From a virus: a stretch of 21,474 bases of DNA. The notes beneath the pieces were generated by a model. It was not told where the DNA came from and searched no databases. It saw only the letters and a list, made by a program, of their open reading frames with translations. Where the stretch lies: positions 1-21,474 of the IMG/VR virus record IMGVR_UViG_3300027714_000153, one strand, 5' to 3'. The position numbers were made by a program, and so were the translations under genes. Positions 15,401 through 21,326 of this stretch are shown one piece after another (position 1 is the stretch's first letter; every line of letters begins with the position of its first letter).

Positions 15401-17062
15401 AATAATTTATTTTTTGGTGAGTCTATAACAGGTTCAATTGCTGAAATAAGAGCTTGGGATGCTTATGTTAGCATGTCTAAATTTAAACAACATATTCTTA
15501 ATTACAAAAGTGTTGTTGGGGGAACTGTAACTTCTGCTAGAGATAATTTAATTTATCACTATCCACTAGCTGATAACGAAGGTGGTACAACAATAAAGGA
15601 TATTTCGTCACCAAGTAAAAATAAAAATTTTGATAAGACCATATCAACACAACCTAGTTTGACAATAAAAAGTAGTACATCAGATGTTAAAAACTTTAGT
15701 TTTCAAGTTAGAGGAACTGACGCTGTAAAGAGTGACAAACAATTTAAAATAGGTTCAGATTTAAAATCAGTAGGTGGTCTTAATTCTAAAACTTCTAACT
15801 TAAAACAACCAGTTAAAGCTGGAACAAATGAACCTAAAGTACAAGTTGTAAACAAAATTGGTAAAACTTATTCTTATGTAGATGCTGTCGATTCGATTAT
15901 AATAAATGCTATGTCCGATTTTCAATTAGATGATTACTTAGATGATTATGATAATAATGGAATATATGACGACCTCTTAACTTTAAGAAAACAATTAATT
16001 ACTGAAAGATTAATATCAGTTGATGTTGCTGAAAACTTATTATCGGTAGAAAAACAAACGGATGATTCTGGACTTATAGATATATTAGAAACTTTATTAC
16101 CAGCAAAAACAAAATTTGAGTTTTCATATGAAGTTAAAAATGATACTCTATTTAGATCAAAAATAAAAAAAGCTAGTTTACAAACAGAACTTAATCCAAA
16201 TAAGGTAATTGGTTCTACCAACTTAACAGAGCCAGTTGTTAGTATAAACTTTAATCAAAACAAACACAACGTGTCTATTGATGTTCTAACTGACGAGTTC
16301 TCCGTGTCTGCTTTAGCTAATAAAAACTTAAAAGAAAAAACAATTAATGTTTTAACCGATGAAATTAATGTAAGTGCTACTGCTAATGATAAAGTTCATT
16401 CTAATTCATCTATTAAATTAAATATAACAGATTTATCAGATTCATCAAATCAAAAAGTTTTTAATGTAGAACTGAATAATTTTAGCGATTTACTATTGGG
16501 TTCTAAAAACGAGTTTTATAAAAATAGTGGAACTAGTGTAGACAATACATTTTTTAAATCAGGTAATCCTGGTATTAATGGAAAATACAATACTTACAAA
16601 TATGAAGACAGATTTTTCTTTAGAAGTATAGGTGATACCGAAGAGTTTTTTCCTGTAAGTGGAACTTACGAAGATAGAACTGGTACAAATGCTAAACAAC
16701 CTTTTAATCATCATGATAACTTTAGACATTTTGGAAATCGTTATTATGTAGATAGTAAAGAGGGTTATACTTACGATTCTTTTTTTGGAGATGCTAATGC
16801 TACGGTAGATGGTAGGATGATAGGTAGAACTCTTTTCTTTAAATCAGATGCCGATGGTAACATTACTTATCCAATCAATCATTACTTTAAGGTCGGAACA
16901 AGTAAAGATATGTTAACAAACCTTATTTATAAGGGAACACAAAACGATGGATCTAATCCACCAAACTTTGATAAAAACTTAGATACATCACCAACAATTT
17001 CAGCTTATACAATTAACGTAGGTGGTTCGGATACTACTAAGAAGTTAAAAGTAATAAGGTAA
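12449..17062 (+). CDS. Giant virion protein: tail-protein-I-like segment plus LamG-like domain
   Basis: This is the longest gene here, 1537 residues. Residues 1-600 are beta-rich and begin with a pattern (VSPSRKEVRL) that I recall from marine phage structural proteins. Residues about 626-780 resemble the P2 gpI-like tail domain: LRDFVNMLGEQFDLLRSYID, then LLPIIGNSLGFDL, then WTKILNNLMYIYKTKGTQ with INTLLNLYGY. A LamG/concanavalin-A-like sandwich follows at about 831-1045 (EFILRTAPTNNTQTILRASG, SIAEIRAW, YHYPLADN). Residues 1166-1175 (DYDNNGIYDD) look like a calcium loop. A 22-residue tandem repeat lies at 1277-1320, and a conserved-looking tail contains DGRMIGRTLFF and NLIYKGTQND. The gpI-like part probably docks to the baseplate while the LamG part faces outward; that division of labour is inference. 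Confidence 0.72.
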   Translation: MEILQPYNNDTLQLISDNSDYIFTASDLQQGVIKISVFGDNGFFDSSGDLQENIDFYVKDDELFLKPNEYLDRNNFLEDNYNVQFDFLKRFPQGDIFHISQVSPSRKEVRLNSVNFEIDNGLRDSVSNFMNEDPNEEDEKPYQFNSYFEISQGRLIPINGYAFDEVTSNKRTLILKLNEPLPTDIEVLSTDFNISNKFLSSQTETIFFIDREQLSVVGLGLDVDVSFSTFDTPISDSSANYNEITASVGLNIVEQVNRLQKDLNLNIDYEKFNGHVFFGSAKSKLENFKNKAVKLDSIYSEISSSLSLVSNPRVIEKRKDLFKRIQNVQNDFTHYDYFMYNDGQSYSTSSAPGVGINFAGREYNNKVDNSFEMLQDQEGIDRVYKKTEDGFIHLFTDVYNVEQPPFYNSNDDFYLSFLLKGGDAEYSLNISGGLANQNYNTTGGTTLGNYPYNNDRQIPFDATTGSVILNPEVTGSEYRRFIFRAQQNYFRPSNSNGIVLTGNFPESYGKGSGTWTIATGSMITSLTTGFARGILDTSGKFTNYFFPSNIGEDGLVSNSTANPTIILPQGDLFPVFSQEGGDKEALFANVVVTKNNPTNIHPFSKIYRPPNGAYAGSSEWNDWYNTMERIAKDYDNNNIHSLINNLPEILQTGDEHKVLRDFVNMLGEQFDLLRSYIDNYHNIYKLGYKNPNSMPDNLLPIIGNSLGFDLSNPISGSLENYLEGTGGDEVGDKKAIASLWTKILNNLMYIYKTKGTQESINTLLNLYGYDTNSFNLTEYGGSTDEHNPSVVTNNVANDLDNGLKNVKGNVSFKEKTEQFKSLNISSGSDSLALDWWTEDAKPNGIEFILRTAPTNNTQTILRASGSADLWDLKIIPSGSSTTTGSLEFRLNRSVNGTGSLDAFTNAISMSTDFINDINNFKYFNVMLQRNVVSASAQLTQSYHLFVGRKETDKIKDIQFVTTSSFNINANNNFITSSAAQQSAGNNLFFGESITGSIAEIRAWDAYVSMSKFKQHILNYKSVVGGTVTSARDNLIYHYPLADNEGGTTIKDISSPSKNKNFDKTISTQPSLTIKSSTSDVKNFSFQVRGTDAVKSDKQFKIGSDLKSVGGLNSKTSNLKQPVKAGTNEPKVQVVNKIGKTYSYVDAVDSIIINAMSDFQLDDYLDDYDNNGIYDDLLTLRKQLITERLISVDVAENLLSVEKQTDDSGLIDILETLLPAKTKFEFSYEVKNDTLFRSKIKKASLQTELNPNKVIGSTNLTEPVVSINFNQNKHNVSIDVLTDEFSVSALANKNLKEKTINVLTDEINVSATANDKVHSNSSIKLNITDLSDSSNQKVFNVELNNFSDLLLGSKNEFYKNSGTSVDNTFFKSGNPGINGKYNTYKYEDRFFFRSIGDTEEFFPVSGTYEDRTGTNAKQPFNHHDNFRHFGNRYYVDSKEGYTYDSFFGDANATVDGRMIGRTLFFKSDADGNITYPINHYFKVGTSKDMLTNLIYKGTQNDGSNPPNFDKNLDTSPTISAYTINVGGSDTTKKLKVIR
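16277..16408 (+). repeat. Two-copy 22-residue repeat within the giant protein
   Basis: Residues 1277-1298 (IDVLTDEFSVSALAN...) and 1299-1320 (INVLTDEINVSATAN...) are adjacent 66-bp units. Eleven of the first fifteen residues are identical. The codons have diverged substantially, so this is an old duplication kept at the protein level, probably two similar beta-strand pairs in a stalk. Confidence 0.75.
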
Positions 17063-17115
17063 AAAAATATTTCGATATATTTATAGATAGACATATTTAA
17101 CACAAGGACAAAATT
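17063..17115 (+). promoter_or_regulatory. 53-bp intergenic spacer with AT hairpin and Shine-Dalgarno
   Basis: This is the longest non-coding gap in the window. It contains an imperfect inverted repeat at 17063-17082 whose arms are all A/T around a TTCG loop (4 bp stem, one mismatch, then 3 bp). UUCG-capped hairpins occur between T4 genes, but this one is weak. Further on, AAGGA at 17104-17108 precedes the ATG at 17116 by seven bases. A break between two transcription or processing units is plausible here; I see no convincing plus-strand late-promoter match (TATAAATA). Confidence 0.3.
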
Positions 17116-17784
17116 ATGGGAATTTTAGATAACGATACCGTCATAGTAGACGCCATCTTAACCAAGTTGGGAAGACAGAAATTAGCAAACGGACAACCTT
17201 TAGGAATATCACAATACGCTTTTGGTGATACTGGTGTAGATTACACATTATATAACGCTGGCCATCCAAGTGGTTCAAGTAATTACGGAAGTGCTATCAC
17301 TTCTCTTCCAATGTTGGAAGCGGTACCTGATGATAATGTATTTTTAAGATTTAGGCTTTACGGAGAAGGTGAAAGAAATGTACAAAACTTTTCTTTTATA
17401 ACTGCTACAAGTGGTACTTCTGTAACAATATCTAAGGTTGCTGGTGAAACAGAAAGTACACCTGTTACAATAGTCCCAAGAGTTTTTCCAACTGTATCGG
17501 GAGCACAATACAATTATAAAATTTTAGATATGAGAGGGTTAACATTAGAGGGCGTAAATGCTTCGAATGTAAACATATCTGGTGAATTTGGTGCAAATAA
17601 ATTACCACCATTTGACCATCCAGATCCAGTTATAGCAAATATTACTGGTATTAGTGATTTAATTATTAATGCTCAACCACAACAAATTACTTCACAAAGA
17701 TCAGTTGGAGTGGAAATATCAAGAGATGGTGCTGCTTCAGCATTTGTAACCTTAACAATTGAAGCTAACAACACAACAGCATAG
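17116..17784 (+). CDS. Predicted phage structural protein (MGILDN.T..VDAILTK type)
   Basis: This 222-residue protein has an N-terminus (DTVIVDAILTKLGRQKLANG, then YAFGDTGVDYTLYNAGHP) that I recognise as recurrent in virion gene clusters of marine T4-like phages, where it is annotated only as a structural protein. After residue 60 the chain is beta-rich with alternating hydrophobics (FLRFRLYGEG, VTISKVAGE, and a late VGVEISRDGAASAFVTLTIE). The last segment could form an Ig-like strand set. There is no signal peptide or Cys. AAGGA at 17104-17108 supports the start. It is the first gene after the 53-bp spacer and is followed by two genes sharing a C-terminal module, so the three may build one appendage. 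Confidence 0.7.
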   Translation: MGILDNDTVIVDAILTKLGRQKLANGQPLGISQYAFGDTGVDYTLYNAGHPSGSSNYGSAITSLPMLEAVPDDNVFLRFRLYGEGERNVQNFSFITATSGTSVTISKVAGETESTPVTIVPRVFPTVSGAQYNYKILDMRGLTLEGVNASNVNISGEFGANKLPPFDHPDPVIANITGISDLIINAQPQQITSQRSVGVEISRDGAASAFVTLTIEANNTTA

Positions 17785-17794
17785 GATTTAGATT

Positions 17795-18877
17795 ATGATT
17801 AAACAATTTAATATAGCCGATGATACAATAACAACACAGATTGGGGTAACTAATGGATTTTTTGATGGTGGTGTTGGAACACTTGCTGGTTCAGGTTTTA
17901 CCACATCATCCTTATCTGCTGCACAGAAATCTTATTATTATAATCTACAATATAATACTAAAGATCATTTTAGTATAACTTATGGGCACATTCTTGGAAG
18001 TGGTAGTGCTGAAGAATCAACAACTGTTGAAGGAACAACACAAGCAATCTATAAACAATTTTTTAATTTCACAGAACCCAATTCTGAAAATTTAAGAGAT
18101 GGCACCGGTTGGCAAATGATAGATGGAACTAATGGCAGTAACGCTGTAACTCAAGAAGGAGTTTATATTTTATCTGCTGAAAGACTACAGATGAAAGATA
18201 GGTTAAATCCAGGTACCTGGACAATAAACCTTTCTGGTTCAGAGGGTAGTGGAAGTGGTGCACTTCATTTTGGAGCTCGTAATTTATCACTAACCGATGA
18301 CTCAAAAACAACTGTAGCTGAATCTGCTCCATTTGGTCCAAGATATCATATTGTAGAAGGTTCTGCTGGAGAAGTAACTACTGATTATACAACTAGAACT
18401 TATGGATTCTTTTATCCTGACGCTGGATTGATGGTCTTTAGTGCCAATGCTCTTTCATCAAGTATACCTGGAGATGAAAATTACATAACAAGTGGAAGTG
18501 ATCATGGTTTAGCGGATGGTAATGGATTAACACAAGATTTAAGGGTAACGGATGCTGCTGATAACGCTAACAAACTTAGAACAGCAATACAAAGAGGTAC
18601 TGGAATAACTATTCGTTCAGAAGAACAACAATATATTTATGATTATTTCTGTAGAGCTAAAGCTAGTGAATTTAATCTTTCACAAAATATAACTTTTTGG
18701 AGTGGTTCAACTTATGAAATAAGGCATAGTGATATGGTAACTAATCCACAAACTTTTATTAGTGAAGTTGGATTGTACGATACTCAAAATTCTTTATTAG
18801 CTATTGGTAAATTAAGTTCACCAATCAATAAAAACTTTAGTTCAGAAGCTATCGTTAAAGTTAGATTAACTTACTAA
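17795..18877 (+). CDS. Predicted virion appendage protein with C-terminal EVGLYD module
   Basis: This 360-residue protein is Ser/Gly/Thr-rich with predominantly beta character throughout, as in phage fibres (GVYILSAERLQMKDR, PGTWTINLSG, RTYGFFYPDAGLMVF). Residues 286-360 form a C-terminal module (C286, then EFNLSQN, then FISEVGLYDTQNSL and KLSSPI) that is repeated at the end of the next protein. EVGLYD-type segments also occur in P2 gpH-like collar/fibre proteins, where they sit in the baseplate-proximal part. The start is preceded by TAGGA, which overlaps the previous stop at 17782-17786. The stop overlaps an ATG (TAATG at 18875-18879). A tail-fibre or fibre-adaptor role is likely but unproven. 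Confidence 0.66.
   Translation: MIKQFNIADDTITTQIGVTNGFFDGGVGTLAGSGFTTSSLSAAQKSYYYNLQYNTKDHFSITYGHILGSGSAEESTTVEGTTQAIYKQFFNFTEPNSENLRDGTGWQMIDGTNGSNAVTQEGVYILSAERLQMKDRLNPGTWTINLSGSEGSGSGALHFGARNLSLTDDSKTTVAESAPFGPRYHIVEGSAGEVTTDYTTRTYGFFYPDAGLMVFSANALSSSIPGDENYITSGSDHGLADGNGLTQDLRVTDAADNANKLRTAIQRGTGITIRSEEQQYIYDYFCRAKASEFNLSQNITFWSGSTYEIRHSDMVTNPQTFISEVGLYDTQNSLLAIGKLSSPINKNFSSEAIVKVRLTY
18650..18874 (+). repeat. C-terminal EVGLYD module, copy 1
   Basis: This encodes residues 286-360 of the first appendage protein. Landmarks in order are Cys, EFN, a Ser/Asn run, F-I-S-EVGLYD, QNSL, KLS and PI. Copy 2 (19472-19699) has the same order with nearly the same length, which indicates a duplicated structural unit. 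Confidence 0.75.
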
Positions 18878-18889
18878 TGTCATGGGATG
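18875..18889 (+). other. Stop/start junction with three ATGs in three frames
   Basis: The junction carries ATG at 18877 (overlapping the previous stop), 18882 and 18887, each five bases apart and each in a different frame. The first reads MSWDV and then meets TAA. Only the third opens the 271-codon gene. No Shine-Dalgarno precedes any of them. The first ATG has the TAATG overlap used by other genes in this window, which hints that it was the original start before a small indel. Confidence 0.6.
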
Positions 18890-19702
18890 TTTAAGAAATT
18901 TACAACCGAAAACCAAAATACCTATCAGTATAAGGCACATAAGAAATTTACTTTAAGCCAAGCTGATTTAACAAGATATGAGTTTATTAAAGACTCAAGT
19001 AATGAGGTATCTAAAAGTTATTACGATTTTGCTCGTATAAATTTTTATCTTAGTGGTTCTCAAGATGAAACATATCTAAACGAATCATTTAACATAGGTA
19101 ATGACGGCTCCGGTAGAAATATATTCCTAAACAAGTTTTATGATAATGGCTCAATTGTTTTTATTCCACAAAATAAATTTGATGAAGAAATAAGACGAGG
19201 TAGTTTTCTTTTAGTAGATAATGCAACGGGAGCAATCATTGTTGATGATAGTGATGGAAATCTTTTTTCTAAAAATGCTACTTTTTCACAATCCATATTC
19301 CCCTTATCTTCACAAGACAATTATGTTGGAAATATTTTTTACAATGTAGGAGCCTTTGCTATTACAGAAACTGCTTCTTTTAACGGTTCAAATGATTATA
19401 CCGATGTGACTAGTGGTAACTTTACGGTTCAATATCAAGGAACAACACAAATAAATACTTATGAATGGAGTTGTGACTCACAACCAAATGAATTAAATAA
19501 CACAACTAATCCTACGGTGTTTAATTCCAATGGATTAGGTCAATTAAAAGATAATTTGACAGGTAGTAATTATCCAACTTATATAACAGAAGTTGGATTG
19601 TATGACGACCAAAATAGTTTAATAGGTTATGCTAAGTTATCAAAGCCAATACCAAAAAGTCAGCAACTGCCGATGAAGTTTTTACTAAGAATGGATTATT
19701 AA
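18887..19702 (+). CDS. Predicted virion appendage protein sharing C-terminal EVGLYD module
   Basis: This 271-residue protein opens with a basic segment (FKKFTTENQNTYQYKAHKKF) and is beta-rich, with a strand-turn pattern through the middle (GSIVFIPQNKF, RRGSFLLVDNATGAIIVDD). Residues 196-271 align with the C-terminus of the preceding protein: a Cys (C196), ELNNTTNPT, YITEVGLYDDQNSL and KLSKPI. The two genes are therefore paralogous at least in this part. ATG 18887 is the only start in this frame after the stop at 18875, but it lacks a Shine-Dalgarno and lies ten bases past the TAATG overlap, so the N-terminus may have been reset by an indel. Probably a second fibre or adaptor subunit made with its neighbour. 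Confidence 0.65.
   Translation: MFKKFTTENQNTYQYKAHKKFTLSQADLTRYEFIKDSSNEVSKSYYDFARINFYLSGSQDETYLNESFNIGNDGSGRNIFLNKFYDNGSIVFIPQNKFDEEIRRGSFLLVDNATGAIIVDDSDGNLFSKNATFSQSIFPLSSQDNYVGNIFYNVGAFAITETASFNGSNDYTDVTSGNFTVQYQGTTQINTYEWSCDSQPNELNNTTNPTVFNSNGLGQLKDNLTGSNYPTYITEVGLYDDQNSLIGYAKLSKPIPKSQQLPMKFLLRMDY
19472..19699 (+). repeat. C-terminal EVGLYD module, copy 2
   Basis: This encodes residues 196-271 of the second appendage protein. The YITEVGLYDDQNSL core differs from copy 1 by conservative changes only, while the flanking parts are diverged. Confidence 0.75.
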
Positions 19703-19728
19703 AACAATACTTATATAGGAGAAATATT

Positions 19729-20022
19729 ATGAATAGCCCAATAGCAAAATTTGTTAACTGGCAAGTATCAACTGGTCAGTTAGATATATGGACATCATAC
19801 CACCTAGCAGCTGGAATCTTTATTGCAAAGATAGCAGAATGGTTAGGACAAACCGATTTTTGGTGTGTGATGTGGGTAGTGATTATAGGTGTAGCATGGG
19901 AAATATTTGAGTACTTTGTAGAAGGTACAGAAGAAACTTATGGTACAAAAAAGAAGTGGGCTTACAATACAGGTGCTGATTTACTTGTAGAGATAGGTGC
20001 TGCTGCTTGGATAATGATATAG
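19729..20022 (+). CDS. Small multi-spanning membrane protein
   Basis: This 97-residue protein has two or three hydrophobic segments: about 22-40 (SYHLAAGIFIAKIAEWL), 44-64 (FWCVMWVVIIGVAWEIFEYF) and 83-97 (ADLLVEIGAAAWIMI). Polar residues sit within or at the edges of these spans: H25, E37, E58, E61, D84 and E88. That H ... W-E-x-F-E ... N-x-x-A-D pattern recalls VanZ/DUF2238-like membrane proteins, but the chain is shorter and I cannot assign it. A holin is possible from size and topology, although embedded acids are unusual for holins and no endolysin lies nearby. The start has AGGAGA at 19717-19722. The stop overlaps the next gene's Shine-Dalgarno, so it is expressed with the secreted protein that follows. 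Confidence 0.7.
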   Translation: MNSPIAKFVNWQVSTGQLDIWTSYHLAAGIFIAKIAEWLGQTDFWCVMWVVIIGVAWEIFEYFVEGTEETYGTKKKWAYNTGADLLVEIGAAAWIMI

Positions 20023-20032
20023 GAGAAAGCAG

Positions 20033-21325
20033 ATGTTAAAAAAACTTATAATAGGTTTATTATTAACCTCATCTTTGTTTAGCCAAGAGTTTTTTACTAA
20101 CTTTTTTAAGTATTCAACTGCTTATGCAAGTTTTAGTTTAAATGCTCCTCGCTATCAAGACGATAGGTTTGCTATTGTTGGGGGTTTATCTACTGGTGAT
20201 TTAATTGTAGAAAGAACTGAAAGAGAATTAAAACCAGATTTTCAAAAATCTTTTGGTATAAGAAAAATTGGTAGATTTCAATACGAACCAAAACGTGGTG
20301 TCAAGTCTGCTGGAAAGGGTGGTGTTTGGTATGATGGTTCTGAACAATCAGCTAATGAAAATGCTACATTTGGACCTGTAAAGGGTTGGGAGTATTTGAT
20401 TAAATTTTCAGAAGGTAGACAATGGGGTGATGACTATCTCAATCAAGAATATTGGTTAAGATATATTGGAAAATTTGTAATGGCTAAAGTAGGTTGGACA
20501 GAACTTGGTTTAGAAGATATTAATTATGGACAAGGTGATATTAGAATCCACCTCACACCTGAAGCATTAGGAAATAAATTTCATCTATCTCTTGGATTTA
20601 AACACAGACAACATCCAGTATATGGATTTGATGCTGCTATCTTAGATACAACTTGGTATAGAGGACAATGGTGGGATTTTGCAGAAGATGCTTTTGGTGT
20701 TGATGATAACCGATGGGTTGATGCTAGTATGATTGACGAAGATGGTAACTTTATACAAGGTCAAAATGAACTATTAGAATACATCAATGGTGAGTGGGTG
20801 CCAATTGAAGGTGGTGGTCCTTTTTGGAATGAAGGTGGAGAATATTGGGGACATGATTGGTTATGGAGAGGTGCCAACGGAGAACTATTTGCTTATACCG
20901 ATAGAGAGTTTTTTATATATCACTTTCCAGGTATGTTAGAAGAATATATCGGTGGTGTTAAAAAAGATATTGGATATCAAAGTGAGACATCATTAGTATT
21001 GGGTATGGATTTTTATCATTATGCTGAAAACTGGTGGTTACACACTTGGGGTAATTGGTTGCCGGTACATTATGGTCACACAAAACACTCTTATCACAAT
21101 GCGTCACTTTATCAAAATCACATAGAAGAAGGTAAAGAACCATATGATTTTGAATATGTAGAAAAGGGATGGGCTGATTGGAATGATTACGATATGGGTG
21201 CTATCTTTGGTGTAAAGTTAAAAGATAATTTAGGTGTATTTGCTGAAGGTAGATATTTGTTCTATTGGGAAAGACCAGCATACGATATCAAACTAGGTGT
21301 TAACTATCAATTTATGGGATTTTAA
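20033..21325 (+). CDS. Secreted, Trp-rich probable outer-membrane beta-barrel protein
   Basis: This 430-residue protein has a clear Sec signal peptide: MLKK, a hydrophobic core of Leu/Ile, then SLFS before Q18. The mature part is rich in Trp, Tyr and Gly and has alternating strand patterns (YWLRYIGKFVMAKVGWTELGL, FHLSLGFKHRQHPVYGF). It ends in a typical outer-membrane closing strand with terminal Phe (AYDIKLGVNYQFMGF). A central loop region is unusually Trp/Gly-rich (GGPFWNEGGEYWGHDWLWRG) and another contains WWLHTWGNWLPVHYGH. The start has AGGAGA at 20021-20026. A tailed phage rarely needs such a protein in the virion, so insertion into the host outer membrane is more likely, for receptor masking, superinfection exclusion, nutrient uptake or lysis. 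No known family was recognised. Confidence 0.7.
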   Translation: MLKKLIIGLLLTSSLFSQEFFTNFFKYSTAYASFSLNAPRYQDDRFAIVGGLSTGDLIVERTERELKPDFQKSFGIRKIGRFQYEPKRGVKSAGKGGVWYDGSEQSANENATFGPVKGWEYLIKFSEGRQWGDDYLNQEYWLRYIGKFVMAKVGWTELGLEDINYGQGDIRIHLTPEALGNKFHLSLGFKHRQHPVYGFDAAILDTTWYRGQWWDFAEDAFGVDDNRWVDASMIDEDGNFIQGQNELLEYINGEWVPIEGGGPFWNEGGEYWGHDWLWRGANGELFAYTDREFFIYHFPGMLEEYIGGVKKDIGYQSETSLVLGMDFYHYAENWWLHTWGNWLPVHYGHTKHSYHNASLYQNHIEEGKEPYDFEYVEKGWADWNDYDMGAIFGVKLKDNLGVFAEGRYLFYWERPAYDIKLGVNYQFMGF

Positions 21326-21326
21326 A

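Noticed and set aside
17078-17085. TATTTATA, which reads TATAAATA (T4 late promoter core) on the minus strand
   Set aside because: It points away from the downstream genes and into antisense; in AT-rich DNA such octamers are expected by chance.
20033-21325. Endolysin or other cell-wall hydrolase
   Set aside because: No amidase, muramidase or peptidase motif was seen; the signal peptide and C-terminal Phe strand fit an outer-membrane protein better.
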